Origin: Anaerolineaceae bacterium
GTDB lineage: Bacteria > Chloroflexota > Anaerolineae > Aggregatilineales > Phototrophicaceae
Length of the DNA: 64,000 nt
Assembly: GCA_007693385.1 (NCBI GenBank)
Contig: REDR01000131.1
Location: 1 to 64,000, forward strand
Direction: 5' to 3'
The notes under the pieces are model-generated. The model saw only the letters and a program-made list of their open reading frames with translations. It had not been told where the DNA came from and did not search any database. The position numbers and the translations under genes are program-made. Shown here in pieces: positions 8,363-17,626 of the stretch (its first letter is position 1; every line of letters begins with the position of its first letter).

Positions 8363-10084
8363 TCAGGCGTGTTCGATGTCGTCTTCGCTGATGGGGGCGA
8401 CGTTCAGCGTGCGCTCGTTGCGATACGTGACCATACCCTGCGCCGCGCCTTTGATCTTCTTGACGTATTTGATGCGCGTCACATCCACCGGCACGCGCCC
8501 GTCCGCCCGCCGTTTGGAGTAATACGCGGCGATTCCGGCGGCCTGCTCGATCACCGCTTCGGGGATGGCGCGACCATCAAACTTGATGATGACATGAGCG
8601 CCCGGCACCTGTCGCGCATGAAGCCACAGGTCTTCGGCGTTGGACTTCTTGAAGGTGACGATCTCGTTTTGTCGGCTGTTGCGCCCGATCCAGATCACGA
8701 ATCCATCACGGCTGACCACGCGAATCGGGGCGCTTTGCCCGCCGCCGATGCGTTGAGCTTTGCGCCCTTGCCAGTAGCCGCCAGCCTGTAGCGCCTGCTG
8801 AACGTCGTCGATCTCCGGCCAGTTGGTGGCGACTTCTAAATCCATTTCGAGCTGATCGAGATGGGCTAACGCTGTATCGGTTTCTTCGATCAGCGCGGGC
8901 ACGTCCTCAAGCGCACGTTTGGCCTTGTTGTAGCGGTTGAAGTAGCGCTGGGCGTTATCCAGTGGCGAGAGCGTCGGGTCAATCTGGATATGCAGGGGCG
9001 GGGCGTCCATGTCGTACTGTGCGACCAGTTCGGTCTGGCCTTTTTCCAGCGTGTATTGATAGGCCAGCAATAACTCGCCACTTTGCCGCAATAGCTCGCG
9101 CTCGCTATCGTCTTTGAGGGCGCTATCCAGCGAGTCGCGCTTGGCCTGTAGTTTGCCGCGTGCCGCTTTAATGGCGGCCTGTACCGGCTTCTTGGCGTTG
9201 TTATAGGCGTCCGCGCCCGCCGGAGCGCCGTAGTAGGCCAGTAGCGCGTCGTTGATTGATTCGACAGCCTGCCACCCGTCCAGATGCTGGATCGGGTACA
9301 CGCTGTAAGCGCTCACGCCGCTTTCGTCATCGCCGACGATGCCGGGACGCCACTCACGGCGGCGCAGGTCGGCGGTCAATTCGCGCAGAGCATCATACAG
9401 CGCGTTGGGGTCGGCATCGCTCAAGCGCTGGGCGCTGTCGCCGCTTGCGCGAAAGACGATCTCGCGGGCGATGAGCGGGCTGAATCCCAGCAGGTTGGCC
9501 GATAGCGCCTGAAACGTCTTGCGCTTGGGGTCGTCGCTCTGCATGATGAAGCCGCGCATGTCGTCGGCGGTCACATCGAACGGGCTACGCCTGCCGACCA
9601 TCGGCGGCGGTGGCTGGTAAGCGTGCGCCGGAAGGCTCAGCCGGTAGCGGTTATCATCCGGGCCGACGCGCCGCATACAGTCGATTATCTTGCCATCCTG
9701 CACGACCAGCACGTTAGCGCGGCGCTCCATCGGCTCGATGATGATTTCGATTTCGCCTTTTTCGCCCTCAATGTGAAAATGTACCACGCGCTCCCATGCT
9801 GGCTGGCTGATGTGGACGATGCGCCCGCCTTCCGCGTAACTGCGTAACACCAGCGCGACGGGCGATAGCTTGGGCATCCCGCGCCGTAACTTCTCCGGCG
9901 TCACCAGCAGATGCGGCCGGTTGTTATCCGCGCTCAGGTAAAGATAGCGGCGCTGACGGTTGGCGTAAATTTCCAGCCCGACGCCGTTCTGATCGACATC
10001 GAGCGTGTTCTGTATTTTGCCGCCGACCAGCGTATCCATGTATTCATCGACCAGCGCCGACAGCGTGAAAGCGTCCAGATACAT
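8363..10084 (-). CDS. rqcH: NFACT family protein, RqcH/FbpA-like
   Basis: N-terminal MYLDAFTLSALVDEYMDTLVGGKIQ and C-terminal NFACT-R (NEIVTFKKSNAEDLWLHARQVPGAHVII). Track start over-extended; ATG at 10084. Confidence 0.88.
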   Translation of the reverse strand: MYLDAFTLSALVDEYMDTLVGGKIQNTLDVDQNGVGLEIYANRQRRYLYLSADNNRPHLLVTPEKLRRGMPKLSPVALVLRSYAEGGRIVHISQPAWERVVHFHIEGEKGEIEIIIEPMERRANVLVVQDGKIIDCMRRVGPDDNRYRLSLPAHAYQPPPPMVGRRSPFDVTADDMRGFIMQSDDPKRKTFQALSANLLGFSPLIAREIVFRASGDSAQRLSDADPNALYDALRELTADLRRREWRPGIVGDDESGVSAYSVYPIQHLDGWQAVESINDALLAYYGAPAGADAYNNAKKPVQAAIKAARGKLQAKRDSLDSALKDDSERELLRQSGELLLAYQYTLEKGQTELVAQYDMDAPPLHIQIDPTLSPLDNAQRYFNRYNKAKRALEDVPALIEETDTALAHLDQLEMDLEVATNWPEIDDVQQALQAGGYWQGRKAQRIGGGQSAPIRVVSRDGFVIWIGRNSRQNEIVTFKKSNAEDLWLHARQVPGAHVIIKFDGRAIPEAVIEQAAGIAAYYSKRRADGRVPVDVTRIKYVKKIKGAAQGMVTYRNERTLNVAPISEDDIEHA

Positions 10085-10097
10085 CAGGTTTTTAGTC

Positions 10098-11024
10098 TCA
10101 TTCGTCCGCGTAAGTGAGCAGATAGGCGATGATGTCGCCCAGATCAACCGTGCTAATCATCTCGGCGTAGTCGTCCGGCATGTTATCATCCCAGCCTTCA
10201 ACGGTGTTGCGGCGCGGATAGATGATCGCTTCGTATAGATACGCGGCGGCGCTGAGTGGTGGCCGCCGTTCCGCCGCCATCTGCCCCATCTCCGCGTAGC
10301 CCGCCGCCAATATGCCCGCCGCCAGATCGCCATGACATACGCTACAGCCGTATTCGATCACCAATTCCGGCCCGCGTTCGGGGTTCGCACCGGCCAGCAA
10401 AAACTCGGCTAAATCCTCATATTCGCGGATCAATGCCGGCGTTAAAATCACATTGCCGTCCGCAGACAGCGCGAATTCTTCGTCGGCGTCTGTCGCGTCG
10501 TCGCCGCTTGGCGTCTCGATGCTTAGCGGATCATCTTCCGGAATTTCCGGCGCAGGCTCGGCTTCGACGCCACTCAAAAACGCGATCAAGTCGCCGAGAT
10601 GCGCCTCGTCGATGGTGTCGCTGTAGGTGCGCGGCATGTTGTTCTGGTAGCCCGGCACGACGAACGCGCCCGGATAGATGATCGATTCGTAGATGTAGGC
10701 GACGGCCTGCATCGGCGGTCGGCGCTCGCCCGCGCTGGCGATCATCACATCAACGGCAGGCGCGAGATTCTGATTGCCATGACAGGCGGTGCAACCGTAG
10801 CGCTGAAAGTGTTCGCGTCCGCGCTCGGGATCGGCATCCACCAGTAACGGTGTCACGATGTCCATGTAGGCCGTCTCGGTGATGTCGTCGGCGTCCATGC
10901 CGGTGTCCTCGCCGGAAAGCACGATGAACGCCACTACGAAAATAGCCAGCATAATTAGGAAAAAACCGCCCGCGATGACCAGCGGCCAGCGCGACATATC
11001 TGCCGGTTGCGTTTGTTCTGCCAT
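10098..11024 (-). CDS. Membrane-anchored dihaem c-type cytochrome with internal duplication
   Basis: N-terminal TM; two CxxCH motifs (CTACH, CSVCH), each followed by ERRPP...YIYE/YLYE...IIYP...NMP. Confidence 0.85.
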   Translation of the reverse strand: MAEQTQPADMSRWPLVIAGGFFLIMLAIFVVAFIVLSGEDTGMDADDITETAYMDIVTPLLVDADPERGREHFQRYGCTACHGNQNLAPAVDVMIASAGERRPPMQAVAYIYESIIYPGAFVVPGYQNNMPRTYSDTIDEAHLGDLIAFLSGVEAEPAPEIPEDDPLSIETPSGDDATDADEEFALSADGNVILTPALIREYEDLAEFLLAGANPERGPELVIEYGCSVCHGDLAAGILAAGYAEMGQMAAERRPPLSAAAYLYEAIIYPRRNTVEGWDDNMPDDYAEMISTVDLGDIIAYLLTYADE

Positions 11025-11125
11025 ATTGTCTCCTGCTCGATTCAACACAAAGGCGCGATAATCCGGTGAATTATCCGCGCCCCGTACATTTAGCGTTTCG
11101 TTTGACGATGCGCCGGATTACCAGC

Positions 11126-12025
11126 TTAGACGACCAGCACATCCACGATCATAGCGAGAAACACCAGCGCCAGATACATCGTGGAAAACTTATAAGTTCG
11201 CCGCGCCATCGACAGGCCGCCCACGCGCATCAACTTGATGGACAGCCGGATTAAACCCGCGCCGAGTAGCACGGCAGTTATCATGTAAACCACGCCCAGC
11301 ACGCCGAATAATACCGGCAACAGTGAGATGATGAACAACTGTACCGAATACAGCACGATCTGAACGTGCGTGGCTTCTTCGCCCTTAGCGACCGGCATCA
11401 TCGGCACGTTGGCTTCGGTATAATCTTTGTTGACCAGCAAGGCCAGCGCCCAGCTATGCGGCGGCGTCCAGTAAAACACGATGGCGAATAGCAGTAACGC
11501 CTCGAACGTGATCGCGTTCTGTACCGCCGCCCAGCCGACTAGCACCGGAAACGCGCCCGCGCCGCCACCGATCAAAATATTGACGACGGTATTACGTTTA
11601 AGCAGTAGGGTGTAGATCACCACGTAGTAAATCGCGCCGATGAAGGCCATCAGCGCCGCCAACGGGTTGACCAGCGTGCCCAGCACCACCACCGACCACA
11701 ACACCAGCGCCACGCCGAACATCAGCGCGTTAAGCGGCGCGATGCGCCCCGATGGGATCGGACGCCATGCGGTGCGTTGCATTTTGGCGTCCATGTCGCG
11801 GTCTACGTACTGGTTGATCGCGCTCGAACCGCCGGATGCTAAGATGCCGCCGATCATGGTGATGAACGCGGTCATCAGATCAGGGACGCCGCCCGCCGCG
11901 ACGAACATCGCGGTTAACGTGGTGAAGCACAGCAAGCCGACGATGCGGAGCTTCATCAATTGTAGATAGGCGCGGATGGTATCGCCCGCGCTTAGTTTGT
12001 CACCGTTTAGGACTGTGCTTGCCAT
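11126..12025 (-). CDS. ctaB: Protohaem IX farnesyltransferase
   Basis: UbiA-type: NQYVDRDMDAKMQRTAWRPIPSGRI, YWTPPHSWALALLVNKDYTEANVPMMPV. Confidence 0.93.
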   Translation of the reverse strand: MASTVLNGDKLSAGDTIRAYLQLMKLRIVGLLCFTTLTAMFVAAGGVPDLMTAFITMIGGILASGGSSAINQYVDRDMDAKMQRTAWRPIPSGRIAPLNALMFGVALVLWSVVVLGTLVNPLAALMAFIGAIYYVVIYTLLLKRNTVVNILIGGGAGAFPVLVGWAAVQNAITFEALLLFAIVFYWTPPHSWALALLVNKDYTEANVPMMPVAKGEEATHVQIVLYSVQLFIISLLPVLFGVLGVVYMITAVLLGAGLIRLSIKLMRVGGLSMARRTYKFSTMYLALVFLAMIVDVLVV

Positions 12026-12963
12026 GTTAACTCTTTCTGTTCTTGATTTTCAGACGATAGGCCGTCCAGTGTATCTACCGTGCAGACCGCCACCAGAAGC
12101 GCCCACGTCACCGCCGCCATGCCGACGTGTGCCGCGCCCCAGATAGCGGCCGCTTCGCTAAACACATACAACGCGCCGACACCCGCCTGCATCAAGTAGA
12201 CGACGAAAGCCGCTACCGTCAAGCGCCGCGTGATCGGGTTCGCCCGCATCTTCAGCACGTAATACACCAGCATCAACTGCGTGAGACCAAGCCCGAGCAC
12301 CGCGTAACGGTGCATCATGTGGACGGTTTCCAGCGTACCTTGACTGAAGGGCAATACCTGCCCGTTACACAGCGGCCAGTCCGCACAGGCCAGCGTCGCG
12401 CCACTGCCGCGCACCAGCGTTCCGGTCAGGATGATGACCAGCGTCAGCGCGGCGGTGATGTAGGCTAGCGCGGTGACGCTATCGCGTCCGGTTGGCTCCG
12501 GTGGTGGGCGATGCCACGCCATCACCGCCGCCATTAGCAACGCCCCCAGCAACAGCATCGCCGTTCCTAGATGCAACGTGACCATCGTCGGCGGCAGATC
12601 ATAGATGACGACGAACGCGCCCAGCGCACTTTGTAGCACGAAAATCCCCGCCGCAATCGCGGTGATGTTCAAGACGCCACTGTGCCGCCGCCGGTACGAA
12701 CGCCACGCGACGCCCAGCATCCATAGGCCGAAAACGCCGATCAGCGCGGCGAATAAACGATGCGACCACTCGATCCACGCCGTAACGTTATCCAGTGGCG
12801 GCACGATCCGCCCGTCGCATAGCGGCCAGTCGTTGCCGCATCCCAGCCCGGAATCGGTGACGCGCACCACCGCGCCGAATACGATCAGGCCGAGTGTTAG
12901 CATGACTGTGGTTAGCGACAGCTTGACGAAGAAGTTTGATTGCTCTGTTTTGTTGTTTTCCAT
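12007..12963 (-). CDS. ctaA: Haem A synthase (COX15/CtaA)
   Basis: VFGAVVRVTDSGLGCGNDWPLCDGRIVPP, GTLVRGSGATLACADWPLCNGQVLP; start overlaps ctaB end region. Confidence 0.92.
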   Translation of the reverse strand: MENNKTEQSNFFVKLSLTTVMLTLGLIVFGAVVRVTDSGLGCGNDWPLCDGRIVPPLDNVTAWIEWSHRLFAALIGVFGLWMLGVAWRSYRRRHSGVLNITAIAAGIFVLQSALGAFVVIYDLPPTMVTLHLGTAMLLLGALLMAAVMAWHRPPPEPTGRDSVTALAYITAALTLVIILTGTLVRGSGATLACADWPLCNGQVLPFSQGTLETVHMMHRYAVLGLGLTQLMLVYYVLKMRANPITRRLTVAAFVVYLMQAGVGALYVFSEAAAIWGAAHVGMAAVTWALLVAVCTVDTLDGLSSENQEQKELTWQAQS

Positions 12964-13066
12964 AACGATAAACGCTTCTATCTAACTAAACCGTACACCT
13001 GATGATATTCTAACCGATAGCGCGAACGGGCGTCCAACACAATGGACTGCACGAAGATCAAACGGG

Positions 13067-13366
13067 CTAGCTGTTTTCTTCGGCTTCTTCCTGCGCTTGC
13101 GATAGCTTGGTGCCACGATTCAACAGCCAGAAGATACCGGCCAGCGTCGCGCCGATGCCGATAATGTTGAACAGGATGAAAGCGATCATCAAGAATAGTT
13201 GTTCGGCTTGCCATGGTTCGATCATTTCGGTGGCGGCGGCGGCGTCCCCGCTTTGCTGTAGGATCGGCAAGAATTCCCCGATTCCACCCGCGCCACTGAT
13301 GGCGGTCATGAAGCCACCGGCGATCAATAAACCTAGAAAGACGATCATGAATCCGTATTTTCTCAC
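13067..13366 (-). CDS. Small two-TM protein, unknown
   Basis: MRKYGFMIVFLGLLIAGGFMTAIS... LFLMIAFILFNIIGIGATLAGIFWLLNRG; 99 aa. Confidence 0.6.
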   Translation of the reverse strand: MRKYGFMIVFLGLLIAGGFMTAISGAGGIGEFLPILQQSGDAAAATEMIEPWQAEQLFLMIAFILFNIIGIGATLAGIFWLLNRGTKLSQAQEEAEENS

Positions 13367-13464
13367 GGTTTTCTCCCCAAATAGTATTCAACGCTCGTGC
13401 GGTGGATTGTACTCTTTCTCACAACTGTCTGCAAGCTATTCTCGTGCCAATGCGCCGACCTTCA

Positions 13465-14163
13465 TCAGCCGTTTATGCCGATTGGCAGGCTGATATGAAA
13501 CGTCGTGCCGACATTGAGGCCGCTCTCTAGCCAGATGCGCCCGCCGTGCGCGGTGATGACGCGCTGTGTCACCGCCAGCCCCAGCCCGTTGCCGGTGATG
13601 TGGCGTCCGGCGTGCTTGTGTGAGGCGCGGAAGAAGCGATCAAATACGCGGCTCTGTTCCTCCGGCGCGATGCCGATGCCGTTGTCGCGTACCGACAGCC
13701 GCACGCCGTCCGCGTCGCGCCGCACCGTCACCCACACCGCGCCGCCACGCCGGTTATATTTGATCGCATTGGATAGCAGATTGGTGATCGCGTGTGCCAG
13801 CAGATCGCCGTCGCCGTTGAGGTTGGCCGCGCCGTCGGCGATGTCGATGTGTAACGTGATGTCGCTCTGCGTGGCGATGCTCTCTATCAGCGCGACACAT
13901 TCGCCCACCAGATGCGCCAGATCAACCGCGCCGGATTTCGCCGGATGCCCGTATGTCAATTGCATCCATGCGTTCAGGTTGCGGATGACATCCTCCATCC
14001 GATCCAGCGACATCATCGCCCGCGCCATGTGTTGCTTCTGCAAGGCGTTTAGTTCGCCGGTGTTCTCTATCAGGTCTAAAAATCCTTTGACGGCGGTGAT
14101 CGGCGTCTTGAGCTGGTGGACGGCTTCCGCGATGTCGTGCGCGTCGAGTTCGTCATTACTCAT
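13465..14163 (-). CDS. Soluble sensor-less histidine kinase (HisKA + HATPase_c)
   Basis: H-box AEAVHQLKTPITAVKGFLDLI; N-box AITNLLSNAIKYN; G1/G2 DNGIGIAPEE, GNGLGLAV. ATG at 14163 in TGATG overlap with upstream gene. Confidence 0.85.
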   Translation of the reverse strand: MSNDELDAHDIAEAVHQLKTPITAVKGFLDLIENTGELNALQKQHMARAMMSLDRMEDVIRNLNAWMQLTYGHPAKSGAVDLAHLVGECVALIESIATQSDITLHIDIADGAANLNGDGDLLAHAITNLLSNAIKYNRRGGAVWVTVRRDADGVRLSVRDNGIGIAPEEQSRVFDRFFRASHKHAGRHITGNGLGLAVTQRVITAHGGRIWLESGLNVGTTFHISLPIGING

Positions 14164-15086
14164 CAGACTTCCTCCGGCGGATACAACAGCGCGGGCAATG
14201 TCTCCAGCGCGTAGGCGATGCGCGTGCCGTGCCATGTCAGCAGAGAGCCATCAACCGGATGAATCCGGTCATGATGCGCGGCGGGGATGTCCAGCGTCTT
14301 GAATATCGGGATGTGCGTCTCGTCGAATGCGAACGGCTCGCTGGGCAACAGCACCACGTCGGGGCGGGCGTCGATGACTTCCTGCAAGCTGACACGCGGA
14401 TAGCGTGTGTCACGTCCGGCGACGCGCCGATCATCGGCGGGCAGTGGCTCGGCTTCGCCTAAATCCGCCGCTAGCGGATACTGCCTTTCGCGCTCCGCGA
14501 ACACGTTCAGCCCGCCGCACACGCGCAGGAGGTCATGGGCGTATGTGTCGGCGTTGAACGTCATCCACGGCTCCGACCATATCGGGCAAAAGACGCGCAA
14601 CAGGCCGCCTTGCTCCTCGCGTTGCTGGCTGATGCCACTGACCCAATCATACTGTCGTTCGATCAAGCGCACGCGATGCACCATGCTGGTCTCGTTGAAG
14701 GTGTCCATCACCAGCCACAGCAGATTAAACGCATCCGGTACGGTGCGCGGATGCGTCACCCAGACGATGACGCCGCGCTCGCGCAAGGCCAGCACATCCT
14801 CGCGGCGGTTCTCCTCGCGGTTGGCGATCACCACATCGGGCGCTAACGCGAGAATTGCGTCGATGTCGGGATTTTTCGTGCCGCCGATGCGCGGCAATCC
14901 GGCCAGCGCGTCCGCCGGATGGATGCAATAATCGGTCACGCCGACCACGCGCCCGCCCAAGTTCAGGTCGAATAGCGTTTCGGTCATGCTGGGCACCAGC
15001 GACACCACGCGACGCAGGTCTTTGTCGCGCAGGGCTTCCGGCGGGTGGCCGTGAAAATCGTCGTCGGGTGGTGGTGTGTTCATCAT
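14163..15086 (-). CDS. BtuF-like helical-backbone metal/corrinoid binding protein without signal peptide
   Basis: RRVVSLVPSMTETLFDLNLGGRVVGVTDYCIHPADALAGLPRIGGTKNPDIDAILALAPDVVIANREEN; hydrophilic N-terminus. Confidence 0.8.
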   Translation of the reverse strand: MMNTPPPDDDFHGHPPEALRDKDLRRVVSLVPSMTETLFDLNLGGRVVGVTDYCIHPADALAGLPRIGGTKNPDIDAILALAPDVVIANREENRREDVLALRERGVIVWVTHPRTVPDAFNLLWLVMDTFNETSMVHRVRLIERQYDWVSGISQQREEQGGLLRVFCPIWSEPWMTFNADTYAHDLLRVCGGLNVFAERERQYPLAADLGEAEPLPADDRRVAGRDTRYPRVSLQEVIDARPDVVLLPSEPFAFDETHIPIFKTLDIPAAHHDRIHPVDGSLLTWHGTRIAYALETLPALLYPPEEV

Positions 15087-15101
15087 GCTGGCTTTCGTCA
15101 G

Positions 15102-16418
15102 TTAGTCGCGGACAATCAGTTGATCGCGCTCCGGGCCGACGCTGACCATGATCGCGGATACGCCGCACAGTTCTTCAACGCGCCGGATGTAGTAACGCGC
15201 TTCTTCCGGCAACTTGTGATACCGCCGGATAGCGCTCACGTCTTCTGACCAGCCGGTCAGCGTCTCATACACCGGACGGGCGCGGGCGATGTCGTCGGCA
15301 TTGGCTGGCGGATAGTCGAGTCGCTCGCCGTCTAGCTCATAGGCATACGCGATCTTGAGTTCGTCCAGCCCGCTCAGGATGTCCAGCTTGGTCAGCGCTA
15401 AATCGGTGTAGCCGTTCACATCGCACGAATAGCGAAGCATGACCGCATCCAGCCACCCGACGCGGCGCGGGCGTCCGGTTGTCGTGCCGAATTCGTCCCA
15501 GAAGTTCGCGCCGGTGCCGCGTAGATGACGGGCGACGGCGGTTTCGGCGGGGTCACCATCTTCGATGTCTAGCTCCGTCGGCATTGGTCCGCCGCCGACT
15601 CGCGTGCTGAACGCTTTCGCCACGCCAATCACGCGGTTGACGTGTGTCGGTCCGAAGCCCAGCCCGATCAACGCGCCGCCGGTGCTGGGGTTGGAACTGG
15701 TCACGAACGGGTAACTACCATGATCCACGTCTAATAGCGTGCCTTGTGCGCCCTCGCATAGAATCTGCGCTCTGTCCTCGCGCAAGCGCCGGTTGATGTA
15801 GCGTGCGGTATCGGTCAGGTACGGGCGCAGGCGTTCGGCGGCTTGCAGAAGCGGCGGCGTCACTTCGTCGGCGTTCAGTAGCGGCTGTCCCATCGCGCTC
15901 AGCGTCTGGTTGGCGGCGCGGATGGCGGCGTGCAGTTTATCGCCGAACACCTCAAGATCGCGCATCTCACCGGCGCGGATGCCGTTGCGTCCGGCTTTGT
16001 CCAGATAAGCCGGGCCGATGCCGCGTAGCGTGGTGCCGATGGCGTTCTCGCCGAGCTTCTGCTCTTTGGCCGCGTCCAGCGCGATATGGGCGGGCGTGAT
16101 GAGGTGAGCGCGGGTGCTGACTTTCAGGCGCTCCGGCGATACATCCAGCCCCAAAGCGGCCAGCGTATCCATCTCCTTGAGCAGATTGACCGGATTGATG
16201 ACCATGCCATTCCCCAGCACGTTCACGGCGCGGTCATGTAAGATGCCGGACGGGATCAAATGCAGTTTGAAAACATCATCCCCGACGTAAAGGGTATGAC
16301 CGGCGTTATCGCCACCGCCGAAACGGGCGACGACATCCGCGCTCGCCGCCAGCCAATCGACGGCGCGGCCTTTGCCTTCGTCGCCCCATTGTGCCCCTGT
16401 GATGATTGTGATGGGCAT
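15102..16418 (-). CDS. purA: Adenylosuccinate synthetase
   Basis: MPITIITGAQWGDEGKGRAVDWLA, GNGMVINPVNLLKEMDTL, GTTLRGIGPAYLDKAGRNGIRAGE, STRVGGGPMPTE. Confidence 0.95.
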   Translation of the reverse strand: MPITIITGAQWGDEGKGRAVDWLAASADVVARFGGGDNAGHTLYVGDDVFKLHLIPSGILHDRAVNVLGNGMVINPVNLLKEMDTLAALGLDVSPERLKVSTRAHLITPAHIALDAAKEQKLGENAIGTTLRGIGPAYLDKAGRNGIRAGEMRDLEVFGDKLHAAIRAANQTLSAMGQPLLNADEVTPPLLQAAERLRPYLTDTARYINRRLREDRAQILCEGAQGTLLDVDHGSYPFVTSSNPSTGGALIGLGFGPTHVNRVIGVAKAFSTRVGGGPMPTELDIEDGDPAETAVARHLRGTGANFWDEFGTTTGRPRRVGWLDAVMLRYSCDVNGYTDLALTKLDILSGLDELKIAYAYELDGERLDYPPANADDIARARPVYETLTGWSEDVSAIRRYHKLPEEARYYIRRVEELCGVSAIMVSVGPERDQLIVRD

Positions 16419-16554
16419 AAATTTATCCACCTCTCGCAAATTATTCAGGCCAAAGTATAACCGTTTTAGCGCAATCAAACATTCGGGATGACATCGCGGC
16501 CATTCCCATATTAGTTTAACTGCTCAACGCGCAGATTTCTACATTTGGCACGTT

Positions 16555-16563
16555 TGCTATAAT
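16555..16563 (+). promoter_or_regulatory. Extended -10 promoter element (TGCTATAAT) upstream of PSP1-domain gene
   Basis: TGN-TATAAT at 16555-16563; no good -35. Confidence 0.5.
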
Positions 16564-16660
16564 ATCTCTATGCGGGATTGATCGTCCCCTTTTTTTGGGG
16601 CGATTGCCTGTTATCATGCCAATAGGCTCACAAGTGGACTGGTATTTTAAGGAAATTGTT

Positions 16661-17614
16661 ATGTCAGAAGCACAAGCGGAAGAACAACGGCTGATCGCCG
16701 GTGTGCGTTTTACCAAAATCGGTAAACTTTATCACTTCGATTATAGCGCTTATCCCGAGCTTAAAGCGGGTGACTATGTAATTGTGGAAACCGGACGCGG
16801 GCGCAATATGGGGCAGGTGATGGGCTTCACGCCTGCGGAGAATGGCAAGCAGGACTATAAACCAATTTTGCGTCCGGCCACCCCGCGCGATCTGTTATTG
16901 CGCCAGCAGTGGGAAGAGAAACAACCGGAAGCGCTGGTCATCTGTCGTGAGAAGGCGCAACAGGTCGGCAATTACGAAGAGGTGAAGTTCATCGCGGCGC
17001 AATACAACTATGACGGCTCTCTGCTGACGTTTTTGTATTCCGCCGAGCAAAAAATCAATATCGGCTCGCTGTGGAATCAACTCAAGCGCGAGTTCAAAGC
17101 CCGCGTGGAGATGCGGCAAATCGGCCCGCGTGACGTGGCGAAAGTGCTGGGTGGCTTCGGCGCGTGCGGCGAATTGCGCTGTTGCTCGACGTTCCTCACC
17201 GACTTCAGCCCGATCTCGATCAAGATGGCGAAAGTACAGGGCATCTCGCTGAATCCGTCGGAGATTACCGGCATGTGCGGGCGTTTGCGTTGCTGTCTGG
17301 TGTACGAATACGAGCAATACGTCGAAGCACGCAAGCGGCTACCCAAGCGCAATAAACGCATCGGGACGCCGTTGGGCGTCGGCAAGGTGATTGACGTGCA
17401 ACCGTTGGCCGATACCGTCACCGTCTACGTCGAAGAAGAAGGGCGGCATACCTTCCACCGCGAAGACCTTGTGCCACTCGAAGAACTGGAAGCGCTCCAG
17501 CGCAAGGCGAAAGAGCCGTGCAGTAAACACGGTGATGAGCCGTGCGATTGTGGCAAGAAGCCCGGCGAGCGTATGGCCGACAAGATTGATACCGATGACG
17601 ATGACGACCAATGA
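16661..17614 (+). CDS. PSP1 domain protein (RicT/YaaT-like)
   Basis: GGFGACGELRCCSTFLTDFSPISIKMAKVQGISLNPSEITGMCGRLRCCLVYEYEQY signature. Confidence 0.92.
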   Translation: MSEAQAEEQRLIAGVRFTKIGKLYHFDYSAYPELKAGDYVIVETGRGRNMGQVMGFTPAENGKQDYKPILRPATPRDLLLRQQWEEKQPEALVICREKAQQVGNYEEVKFIAAQYNYDGSLLTFLYSAEQKINIGSLWNQLKREFKARVEMRQIGPRDVAKVLGGFGACGELRCCSTFLTDFSPISIKMAKVQGISLNPSEITGMCGRLRCCLVYEYEQYVEARKRLPKRNKRIGTPLGVGKVIDVQPLADTVTVYVEEEGRHTFHREDLVPLEELEALQRKAKEPCSKHGDEPCDCGKKPGERMADKIDTDDDDDQ

Positions 17615-17626
17615 TGAAGAGAGGTC

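Noticed and set aside
13465-15086. Complete ABC vitamin B12 uptake operon
   Set aside because: No permease or ATPase genes adjacent; receptor-like protein lacks a signal peptide.
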